From the NCBI RefSeq assembly GCF_001421565.1, contig NZ_LMKQ01000001.1, forward strand, positions 1,983,651 to 2,047,650: a stretch of 64,000 nucleotides of DNA. The letters are read 5' to 3'. This document shows positions 56,468 to 64,000 of the stretch, in pieces (the first letter of the stretch is position 1; each line of letters opens with the position of its first letter). The notes below the pieces were generated by a model that was given only the letters and a program-made list of their open reading frames with translations, did no database searches and was not told the DNA's origin. The position numbers and the translations under genes were made by a program. The DNA is from Agromyces sp. Leaf222. Its GTDB lineage: Bacteria; Actinomycetota; Actinomycetes; Actinomycetales; Microbacteriaceae.

Positions 56468-57299
56468 CGCCCGCACCCGCCTCGCCGTGCTCGGCAAGCC
56501 GATCACCCACTCCAAGAGCCCCGGTCTCCATCTCGCGGCGTACCATCGCCTCGGCCTCGACTGGTCGTACGACCGCATCGAGGTCGACGGCGCCGGCGTC
56601 GGCGAGTTCGTGACCAGCCGCGACGCCTCGTGGCGGGGACTCTCGCTCACGATGCCGCTCAAGTACGACGTCATCCCGGTGCTCGACGAGATCGATGCCG
56701 TCGCACGGCTCACGGGCGCGGCGAACACCGTCTTGTTCGACGACGGTCGCCGGCTCGGCTTCAACACGGATGTCGGCGGCATCGTGCGCTCGCTCGCCGA
56801 CGCGGGCGTCGAGCGGGCACGAACGGCGATCGTGCTCGGAGGCGGTGCCACCGCGGCATCCGCTCTCGTGGCACTCGCCGAGCTCGGCGTCGCCCACGTG
56901 CACCTGCTGCTGCGACGGCCCGAGGCCGGCGACGTGCTCGTCGAGCTCGGCCGGTCGGTCGGCATCCGCGTCACGCCGGCGCACATCGCCGACCTCGCGA
57001 CGGCCGCCGCGACCGAGGCGGTCGACGTGGTCGTCAGCACGCTGCCGGGCGGCACGGACGCCGGCGTCGCGGCATCCGAAGATCTCGTCGGGGGAGCGCT
57101 GCTGCTCGACGTCGCCTACGCGCCGTGGCCGACGCCGCTCGCCTCGCAATGGATCGCGGCGGGCGGGCGCGTCATCGACGGCAGCGGCATGCTGCTGCAC
57201 CAGGCCCTGCTGCAGGTGCGCGTCTTCGTCGGCGGCGACCCGACCGTGCCGCTGCCCGACGAGGCCGACGTGCTCGCCGTCATGCGCGAATCGCTCTGA
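56460..57299 (+). CDS. aroE: Shikimate dehydrogenase
   Basis: Reduces 3-dehydroshikimate to shikimate. It has 279 residues: shikimate-binding GKPITHSKSPGLH (~12), catalytic Lys in SLTMPLK (~65), GAANTVLF (~85) and the dinucleotide-binding GGGATAASAL (~125). The coenzyme loop after that reads LLLRRPE, favouring NADPH. GTG 56460 overlaps mltG by 8 nt, so aroE is translationally coupled to a cell-wall gene. aroC follows after 24 nt. Confidence 0.92.
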   Translation: MSDARTRLAVLGKPITHSKSPGLHLAAYHRLGLDWSYDRIEVDGAGVGEFVTSRDASWRGLSLTMPLKYDVIPVLDEIDAVARLTGAANTVLFDDGRRLGFNTDVGGIVRSLADAGVERARTAIVLGGGATAASALVALAELGVAHVHLLLRRPEAGDVLVELGRSVGIRVTPAHIADLATAAATEAVDVVVSTLPGGTDAGVAASEDLVGGALLLDVAYAPWPTPLASQWIAAGGRVIDGSGMLLHQALLQVRVFVGGDPTVPLPDEADVLAVMRESL

Positions 57300-57323
57300 C
57301 GCGGCTGTGGAAGGATAGACGGC

Positions 57324-58544
57324 ATGCTCCGTTGGCTCACTGCCGGAGAATCGCACGGCCCAGAGTTGGTCGCGATCCTCGAGGGTCTTCCCGCCGGTAT
57401 CCCCGTTTCACTCGATGACATCCGTGCCGATCTCGCGCGCCGCAAACTCGGCTACGGCCGCGGAGCGCGCATGAAGTTCGAGCAGGACGAGCTCGCCATC
57501 TCTGGCGGTGTGCGCCACGGCCTCAGCCTCGGCAGCCCGGTCGCCGTGCGCGTCGGCAACACCGAATGGCCCAAGTGGCAGGAGGTGATGAGCCCCGAGC
57601 CGATCGACCCGGCACGCCTCGGCCGCGGTCGCGGAGCAGCGCTCACCCGCCCCCGCCCCGGTCACGCCGATCTCGTCGGCATGCAGAAGTACGACTTCGA
57701 CGAGGCCCGGCCGGTGCTCGAGCGGGCCAGCGCCCGCGAGACGGCCGCACGCGTCGCGCTCGGCGCGATCGCCCGGAGCTTCCTGTCCGAGCTCGGCATC
57801 GAGCTCGTCGCCCACACGATCGCCATCGGGCCCGTGCGCGTTCCCGAGGGGCGGCCGCTGCCGTTGCCGGGCGACGTCGACGCGCTCGACGCCGACCCGC
57901 TGCGCTGCTTCGACGCCGAGACCTCGGCGCTCATGGTCGCCGAGGTCGACGCGGCCCACAAGGACGGCGACACGCTCGGCGGCGTCGTCGAGGTGCTCGC
58001 CTACGGTGTGCCCCCGGGCCTCGGCTCGCACGTGCACTGGGACCGCAGGCTCGACTCGCAGCTCGCCGCGGCGCTCATGGGCATCCAGGCGATCAAGGGC
58101 GTCGAGGTCGGCGACGGGTTCGAGACCACGCGCCGTCGCGGTTCGGCCGCCCACGACGAGCTCCACCTCGCCGACGGCCGCATCGTGCGCTCGAGCGATC
58201 GCGCGGGCGGCACCGAGGGCGGCATGTCCACGGGCACCGTGCTCCGCGTGCGAGCCGGCATGAAGCCGATCGCGACGATTCCGCACGCCCTGCCGACGGT
58301 CGACATCGCCACCGGCGAGGCCGCCGCTGCGCACCACCAGCGATCGGATGTCTGCGCCGTTCCAGCGGCCGGCGTCGTCGCCGAGGCGATGGTCGCCTTG
58401 ACGCTCGCGAACGCCGTGCTCGAGAAGTTCGGCGGCGACTCCGTCGGCGAGACGCGCCGAAACCTCGAGTCCTACCTCGCGGCGATCCCCGACGCGCTCC
58501 GCACCGAGGTCGCGTCGGCGGATGCCGCTCCGACCCGTGCCTGA
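57324..58544 (+). CDS. aroC: Chorismate synthase
   Basis: FMN-dependent enzyme converting EPSP to chorismate, the last shikimate-pathway step. It has 406 residues, with the three family signatures: [14 protein letters not shown] (~9), [15 protein letters not shown] (~110) and, near the C-terminus, [17 protein letters not shown] (~345). ATG 57324 has GGAAGGA 8 nt upstream. It overlaps aroK by 23 nt. Confidence 0.97.
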   Translation: MLRWLTAGESHGPELVAILEGLPAGIPVSLDDIRADLARRKLGYGRGARMKFEQDELAISGGVRHGLSLGSPVAVRVGNTEWPKWQEVMSPEPIDPARLGRGRGAALTRPRPGHADLVGMQKYDFDEARPVLERASARETAARVALGAIARSFLSELGIELVAHTIAIGPVRVPEGRPLPLPGDVDALDADPLRCFDAETSALMVAEVDAAHKDGDTLGGVVEVLAYGVPPGLGSHVHWDRRLDSQLAAALMGIQAIKGVEVGDGFETTRRRGSAAHDELHLADGRIVRSSDRAGGTEGGMSTGTVLRVRAGMKPIATIPHALPTVDIATGEAAAAHHQRSDVCAVPAAGVVAEAMVALTLANAVLEKFGGDSVGETRRNLESYLAAIPDALRTEVASADAAPTRA

Positions 58545-59061
58545 CGAGTCCGCGCCGATCCTGCAGCTCCCGCTCGTGCTCATCGGCCCGATGGGGGCTG
58601 GCAAGTCGCGCGTCGGAGCCCGGCTCGCGGCATCCGTCGGCGTGCCGTTCATCGACACCGACACCCGCATCGAGGAGCGCCACGGCCCGATCGACGCGAT
58701 CTTCGCCAGAGACGGCGAGCCCGGCTTCCGAGTGGTCGAGCGCGAGGTCGTGGCGGAGGCCCTGACCGAGCAGGCGATCGTGTCGCTCGGCGGCGGAGCC
58801 GTGCTGCACCCCGACACGCAGGCCGACCTCGCGGAGCTCGCCGTCGTGCGACTCGTGGTGACCGCAGAGGCGGTCGCCGTGCGCCTGGCCGGCGGCAACC
58901 GCCCCCTGCTCGCCGAGGGCGGGCTGACGAGGTGGAACGAGATCCAGCTCGAGCGCGAGCCGGTGTACGCCTCACTCGCCGACCTCGAGATCGACACGTC
59001 GCGCCGCTCGGTCGCACGGATCGTCGAACAGATCACCGAGCGCTTCGGAGGAACACGATGA
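58522..59061 (+). CDS. aroK: Shikimate kinase
   Basis: Phosphorylates shikimate with ATP. It has 179 residues: Walker [10 protein letters not shown] (~24), the DTD motif FIDTDTRIE (~45), the [10 protein letters not shown] region (~66) and the Gly-rich SLGGGAVL (~90) for shikimate binding, then GGNRPLL in the lid. It starts at ATG 58522, inside the end of aroC (23-nt overlap), and its stop overlaps aroB as ATGA. The region around the P loop is preceded by ~16 extra residues. Confidence 0.95.
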   Translation: MPLRPVPDESAPILQLPLVLIGPMGAGKSRVGARLAASVGVPFIDTDTRIEERHGPIDAIFARDGEPGFRVVEREVVAEALTEQAIVSLGGGAVLHPDTQADLAELAVVRLVVTAEAVAVRLAGGNRPLLAEGGLTRWNEIQLEREPVYASLADLEIDTSRRSVARIVEQITERFGGTR

Positions 59062-60143
59062 CCGCAGCCGCGCCAAGCACGAGCATCCGCGTCGGGGGAG
59101 AGGGCGGCTACGACGTCGTCATCGGCAACGGCGTGCTCGCCGACCTCGGCGACGCGCTCGGCCCCGCCGTTCGCAAGGTGCTGGTCGTGCATCCGTCGAC
59201 GCTCGGCGCCCGTGCCGCGGCGTTGCGCGAGTCGCTCTCCGACCGCTTCGAGGTGCTGCTCGCCGAGATCCCCGACGCCGAGGCCGGCAAGCGCATCGAG
59301 GTCGCCGCGTTCTGCTGGCAGGTGCTCGGGCAGGCGGACTTCACGCGCAGCGACGCGGTCGTCGGCATCGGCGGCGGTGCGGTCACCGACCTCGCCGGGT
59401 TCGTGGCGGCGACCTGGCTGCGCGGCGTGCGGGTCGTGCAGGTGCCGACGACGGTGCTCGGCATGGTCGACGCCGCGGTCGGCGGCAAGACCGGCATCAA
59501 CACGAACGAGGGCAAGAACCTCGTCGGCGCGTTCCACCCGCCGGCTGCGGTGCTCTGCGACCTCGACCTGCTCGACACGCTGCCGCGCAACGAGATCCTC
59601 GCGGGCTTCGCCGAGATCGTGAAGGCGGGGTTCATCCGGTACCCCGAGATCCTCGACACGATCGAGGCGGACCCCGATGCGGCGACCGATCCGACCACGC
59701 CGCAGTTCCGTCGGGTCGTCGAGCTGGCGATCCAGATGAAGGCCGACGTCGTCTCCGAGGACCTCACCGAGCAGGGCCTCCGCGAGATCCTGAACTACGG
59801 GCACACGCTCGGACACGCCGTCGAGCATGCGGAGCGCTACCAGTGGCGGCACGGCGCCGCGATCTCGGTGGGCATGGCGTTCGCGGCCGAGCTCGGGCGA
59901 CTGTCCGGCCGGCTCTCCGACGAGGTCGCGGATCGCCACCGCAGCATCCTCGAGCTGCTCGGCCTGCCGACGAGCTACCCCGCCGGGCGCTGGCCGACGC
60001 TCCTCGCGACGATGCAGCGCGACAAGAAGTCGCGCGGCGGCCAGTTGCGCTTCATCGTGCTCGACGACCTCGCGAAGCCCACCGTCATGCAGGCGCCCGA
60101 CCAGTCGCTGCTCTTCGCCGCGTATCAAGAGATCGGCTCCTGA
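59058..60143 (+). CDS. aroB: 3-Dehydroquinate synthase
   Basis: NAD- and metal-dependent enzyme making 3-dehydroquinate from DAHP. It has 361 residues: NAD-binding GIGGGAVTDLAGFVAAT (~108), VPTTVLGMVDAAVGGKTGIN (~132), metal ligands in AEIVKAG, LNYGHTLGHAVEH (~243) and WRHGAAISVGM (~262). The ATG overlaps the aroK stop (ATGA), so AroC, AroK and AroB are made from one coupled message. Confidence 0.97.
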   Translation: MTAAAPSTSIRVGGEGGYDVVIGNGVLADLGDALGPAVRKVLVVHPSTLGARAAALRESLSDRFEVLLAEIPDAEAGKRIEVAAFCWQVLGQADFTRSDAVVGIGGGAVTDLAGFVAATWLRGVRVVQVPTTVLGMVDAAVGGKTGINTNEGKNLVGAFHPPAAVLCDLDLLDTLPRNEILAGFAEIVKAGFIRYPEILDTIEADPDAATDPTTPQFRRVVELAIQMKADVVSEDLTEQGLREILNYGHTLGHAVEHAERYQWRHGAAISVGMAFAAELGRLSGRLSDEVADRHRSILELLGLPTSYPAGRWPTLLATMQRDKKSRGGQLRFIVLDDLAKPTVMQAPDQSLLFAAYQEIGS

Positions 60144-60203
60144 GCCGAGTCGAGCGGAGTGTCTCGGCGCGACGCCTCGTCAGGTCGGCGGATGCCGCGC
60201 CGA

Positions 60204-60209
60204 TAGGCT
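60204..60209 (+). promoter_or_regulatory. Leaderless promoter -10 of aroQ
   Basis: TAGGCT ends 7 nt before ATG 60217; no ribosome-binding site, so aroQ can be expressed apart from aroCKB. Confidence 0.6.
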
Positions 60210-60216
60210 TTCGGGC

Positions 60217-60657
60217 ATGACGACGATCCTCGTGCTGAACGGCCCGAACCTCGGCCGGCTCGGCACTCGCGAACCCGAGGTGTACGGCAGCGAGACGCTC
60301 GAGGAGATCGGAGCGGGGCTCGCGGCATCCGTTCCCGACGGGGTCGAGGTCGACTTCCGGCAGTCCGATGACGAGGCCGAGCTCATCGGCTGGATCCACG
60401 AGGCCGTCGACCGTCGTCTGCCGGTCGTGCTGAATCCCGCGGCGTTCACGCATTACAGCTACGCGCTGAGGGATGCCGCGGCGCAACTCAAGCAGGCCGG
60501 CGTGCCGCTGGTCGAGGTGCACCTCTCGAACCCGCATTCCCGCGAGACGTTCCGGCACACGAGCGTGATCTCGGGCGTGGCGACGGGCGTGATCGCCGGC
60601 TTCGGCCCCGACTCGTACCACCTCGCGGTGCAGGCGGTTCTGCGTTCGCTCGGGTGA
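60217..60657 (+). CDS. aroQ: 3-Dehydroquinate dehydratase, type II
   Basis: Dodecameric dehydratase converting 3-dehydroquinate to 3-dehydroshikimate. It has 146 residues: LNGPNLGRLGTREPEVYG with the catalytic Tyr and Arg of the lid loop (~7-24), NPAAFTHYSYALRDA (~73) and VEVHLSNPHSRE with the catalytic His region (~97). It has a separate leaderless promoter in the 73-nt gap after aroB. Confidence 0.96.
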   Translation: MTTILVLNGPNLGRLGTREPEVYGSETLEEIGAGLAASVPDGVEVDFRQSDDEAELIGWIHEAVDRRLPVVLNPAAFTHYSYALRDAAAQLKQAGVPLVEVHLSNPHSRETFRHTSVISGVATGVIAGFGPDSYHLAVQAVLRSLG

Positions 60658-60663
60658 GTCGAC

Positions 60664-60669
60664 TACACT
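60664..60669 (+). promoter_or_regulatory. -10 element of efp-nusB
   Basis: TACACT lies 7 nt after the aroQ stop and gives a ~55-nt leader to efp. Confidence 0.5.
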
Positions 60670-60732
60670 CGATCAGTCGCACACCTTCGTCGTGCGCCCG
60701 AAACTTTCCTCGAATCGAACGGAATCATCTTC

Positions 60733-61296
60733 ATGGCAAGCACCGCTGACATCAAGAACGGCGTCGTCCTCTCCATCGACGGCCAGCTCTGGAGCGTCAT
60801 CGAGTTCCAGCACGTCAAGCCGGGCAAGGGCGGCGCTTTCGTGCGCACCAAGCTCAAGAACGTCGTGTCGGGCAAGGTCGTCGACCGCACGTACAACGCG
60901 GGCGCCAAGATCGAGATCGAGAACGTCGACCGTCGCGACTTCAGCTACCTCTACGCCGATGGCGACGGCTACGTGTTCATGGACACCTCCGACTACGACC
61001 AGATCACCGTTCCCGGCACCGTCGTCGGCGACGCCGCCAACTTCATGCTCGAGAACCAGGCCGTCACGATCGCCCTGAACAACGGCAACCCGCTCTACGT
61101 CGAGCTTCCGGCATCCGTCGTGCTCGAGATCACGTACACCGAGCCCGGCCTGCAGGGCGACCGCTCGACCGGTGGCACGAAGCCCGCCACGGTGCAGACC
61201 GGCTACGAGATCCAGGTCCCGCTGTTCCTCGAGACCGGCACCAGGGTCAAGGTCGACACCCGCGACGGCTCCTACCTCGGGCGCGTGAACGACTAG
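60733..61296 (+). CDS. efp: Elongation factor P
   Basis: Relieves ribosome stalling at consecutive prolines. It has 187 residues: KOW-like domain I ([18 protein letters not shown]), with the tip loop [12 protein letters not shown] carrying the usually modified position (Lys in GKGG, ~33-35), then two OB-type domains and the C-terminal [17 protein letters not shown] signature. ATG 60733 follows ACGGAATCATCTTC, a weak ribosome-binding site. Its TAG overlaps nusB by one base. Confidence 0.97.
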   Translation: MASTADIKNGVVLSIDGQLWSVIEFQHVKPGKGGAFVRTKLKNVVSGKVVDRTYNAGAKIEIENVDRRDFSYLYADGDGYVFMDTSDYDQITVPGTVVGDAANFMLENQAVTIALNNGNPLYVELPASVVLEITYTEPGLQGDRSTGGTKPATVQTGYEIQVPLFLETGTRVKVDTRDGSYLGRVND

Positions 61297-61709
61297 TGAG
61301 CTCCCGAACGAAGGCGCGCAAGCGCGCCCTCGACCTGCTCTACTCCGCCGACATGCGGCAGGTGCCGGTCGAGCAGTTGCTCGTGACCGAGGCCGAGCGC
61401 GCCGTCAGCGAGCCCGAGCGGCAGGCGTCGTGGCTCTACGCACGCGAGATCGTCGACGGCATCGTCGACCACCGCGAGGAGATCGACGAGCTCATCACCA
61501 CGCACTCGCGCGGCTGGACCCTCGAGCGCATGCCCGCCGTCGACCGCGCCCTGCTGCGCATCGGCGCGTGGGAGATCCTCTACAACGACCAGGTGCCCGA
61601 CCCCGTGGCGATCTCCGAGGCGGTCGAGGCCGCCACCGTGCTGTCGACCGACGACTCGGCCGGCTTCGTGAACGGCCTGCTCGCGGCGATCTCGCACTCG
61701 AAGGGCTGA
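61296..61709 (+). CDS. nusB: Transcription antitermination factor NusB
   Basis: RNA-binding factor that with NusE assembles antitermination complexes on rRNA leaders. It has 137 residues, all helical: SSRTKARKRALDLLYSADMR basic N-terminus, middle [20 protein letters not shown], and end NGLLAAISHSKG. GTG 61296 shares one base with the efp stop (TAGTG), so translation is coupled. A strong T-tailed terminator follows. Confidence 0.96.
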   Translation: MSSRTKARKRALDLLYSADMRQVPVEQLLVTEAERAVSEPERQASWLYAREIVDGIVDHREEIDELITTHSRGWTLERMPAVDRALLRIGAWEILYNDQVPDPVAISEAVEAATVLSTDDSAGFVNGLLAAISHSKG

Positions 61710-61729
61710 CCGCACCGGTTCCACGCGAG

Positions 61730-61758
61730 GGCGCACGAGCATTCGATGCTCGTGCGCC
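61730..61758 (+). terminator. Terminator after efp-nusB
   Basis: A perfect 13-bp stem GGCGCACGAGCAT / ATGCTCGTGCGCC with loop TCG, followed by TTTT; the best T-tract terminator in the window. Confidence 0.92.
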
Positions 61759-61981
61759 TTTTCGCGTGCGCCGATGAGCACGCTCGCGTTCACCCGCGCA
61801 CGTGGGATCGTCCATACGGCGGGGGTGCAGGCCCGGAGGAACGTTCAGCGATCCCACCGAGCAGGGTTCAGCGGAGGCCCCGACGTGCGGAGCACCGGTC
61901 CGCGATGAGATTGGCGACGTCGCCCCGAGCGGCCGCCCGGACGATCGTCCGCGGCTCATCTCCCCGGAAGGAACTCCTCGC

Positions 61982-62494
61982 ATGTCCAGCACCACCCTCG
62001 TGAGCGGTCGCACCTCGACCGCCGCCTCCCTCGACACGATCCTCGATCGCGCCGAGGCCGCGCAGGCCGTCGTCCAGCGCTTCCTCTCACGCACCTCGGT
62101 GCCGGCCCTGCGGGTCAGTCTCGGCCTGGTGTTCCTCGTCTTCGGTGCACTCAAGTACCTGCCGGGCGTCAGCCCGGTCGAGGGGCTCGTCTCGCGCACC
62201 TGGAACGTGCTCTCGTTCGGCGTCATCGACGGATACGCGGCGCTCGCGATCACCGCGACGCTCGAGGTGTTCGTCGGGCTCACGCTCGTCACGGGCGTCT
62301 TCGTGCGGATCGGGCTCATCGCCCTCGCCGGCACGTTCGTCGGCATCTTCTCGCCGCTCGTCTTCTTCAACGCCGAGCTGTTCACCGCCGCCGGCCCGAC
62401 GCTCACCGCGCAGTACATCCTGAAGGACCTGGTGCTCGTCACCGCGGCGATGGTCGTCGCCGCGACCGCGCTCAAGCGCCCGATCCGCCGGTGA
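61982..62494 (+). CDS. DoxX-like integral membrane protein
   Basis: A 170-residue protein with four membrane helices (~45-60, ~82-100, ~105-128, ~138-160) after a 40-residue soluble N-terminus. The sequence LRVSLGLVFLVFGALKYLPG and the following VEGLV segment are typical of DoxX/YkgB-type proteins, whose biochemical role is unsettled (quinone- or thiol-linked redox in some members). ATG 61982 has GGAAGGA 9 nt upstream; frames further upstream are non-coding. Flanked by terminators, so monocistronic. The 272-nt gap 61710-61981 holds the terminator and its promoter region only. Confidence 0.82.
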   Translation: MSSTTLVSGRTSTAASLDTILDRAEAAQAVVQRFLSRTSVPALRVSLGLVFLVFGALKYLPGVSPVEGLVSRTWNVLSFGVIDGYAALAITATLEVFVGLTLVTGVFVRIGLIALAGTFVGIFSPLVFFNAELFTAAGPTLTAQYILKDLVLVTAAMVVAATALKRPIRR

Positions 62495-62514
62495 TCGCTC
62501 CCGCCCACCGCATC

Positions 62515-62549
62515 CAGAGGGGCCGGACCGATCCGGTGCGGCCCCTCTG
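62515..62549 (+). terminator. Terminator after the DoxX gene
   Basis: An 11-bp stem CAGAGGGGCCG / CGGCCCCTCTG whose loop forms a second ACCG/CGGT pairing; 21 nt after the stop. Confidence 0.8.
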
Positions 62550-62577
62550 CGTGCAACGAGCCTGATCAGGCGGCTGA

Positions 62578-62583
62578 TAGGCT
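62578..62583 (+). promoter_or_regulatory. -10 element of pyrR-pyrB
   Basis: TAGGCT; transcription would begin near 62590 and give a ~50-nt leader containing the PyrR site. Confidence 0.55.
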
Positions 62584-62594
62584 CGAGGAGTTGA

Positions 62595-64000
<1,406 letters not shown>

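Noticed and set aside
51881..57055. A 1,724-codon open frame on the minus strand
   Set aside because: It is antisense to alaS, ruvX, mltG and aroE; the translation is low-complexity Arg/Asp/Glu/Val-rich and shows no domain, as expected from high-GC codon bias.

Overview
The window is a gene-dense, high-GC stretch of actinobacterial chromosome. SepH, the DUF3000/3071/3093/3159/3710/4193 proteins, paired ClpP1/ClpP2, a GlnR-type site, leaderless TANNNT promoters and heavy use of the octamer GGCATCCG point to Microbacteriaceae; Agromyces or a close relative is my best guess from composition and gene order (inference). There is no transposase, integrase, CRISPR array, rRNA operon or prophage. Nearly everything is core chromosome. 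The exceptions are a secreted alpha-1,3-glucanase-like enzyme beside a tRNA cluster and a few orphan genes.

Layout. 1-5.8 kb: trigger factor (5' end outside the window), a TPR protein, clpP1-clpP2, clpX and a BenE-type transporter that lacks a proper start. 5.8-9.8 kb: sepH, DUF4193, DUF3093, dut-DUF3710-DUF3159. 9.8-15.4 kb: aconitase behind a perfect 20-bp palindrome, a tiny LysR-HTH protein, dxs. 15.5-20.7 kb (minus): DUF3000, RNase D, thiolase and the multifunctional beta-oxidation protein. 20.8-26.7 kb: alpha/beta hydrolase, sulfurtransferase and sufE, zapE, amtB with a GlnR-like site, a PemK/MazF-like protein. 26.9-29.7 kb: tRNA-Val(CAC), tRNA-Gly(GCC), tRNA-Cys(GCA), tRNA-Val(GAC) and the GH87-like glucanase. 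30-36.5 kb: thrS-HIT, then the vitamin B6 locus (pdxY and pdxR on minus, pdxS-pdxT on plus). 36.6-46 kb: DUF1697, yebC-ruvC-ruvA-ruvB, yajC-secD-secF, rel. 46-49 kb (minus): an AbiEi-like orphan, DUF349 protein, cyclophilin. 49-64 kb: rarA, rpsD, a small membrane protein, alaS-ruvX-mltG-aroE, aroC-aroK-aroB, aroQ, efp-nusB, DoxX protein, pyrR-pyrB (pyrB cut by the window end).

How the genes work together. Protein quality control (Tig, ClpP1P2, ClpX) shares three copies of a ClgR-like box. Shikimate genes aroE, C, K, B and Q cover most of the pathway to chorismate. PdxST make PLP, PdxY salvages pyridoxal, and the MocR/PdxR-type protein sits divergently with an inverted repeat between. RuvABC form one translationally coupled operon leading into the Sec accessory operon. 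Start/stop overlaps of the ATGA/GTGA type are very common.

Regulation visible in sequence includes six likely leaderless promoters (TANNNT 6-7 nt before the start codon), a GlnR-type box before amtB, a PyrR-binding RNA motif over the pyrR ribosome-binding site, a structured rpsD leader, and strong hairpin terminators. I did not find an obviously new multi-gene system. The best leads are the start-less transporter joined in frame behind clpX, the acnA palindrome with the adjacent HTH-only protein, and the dense GGCATCCG octamer.
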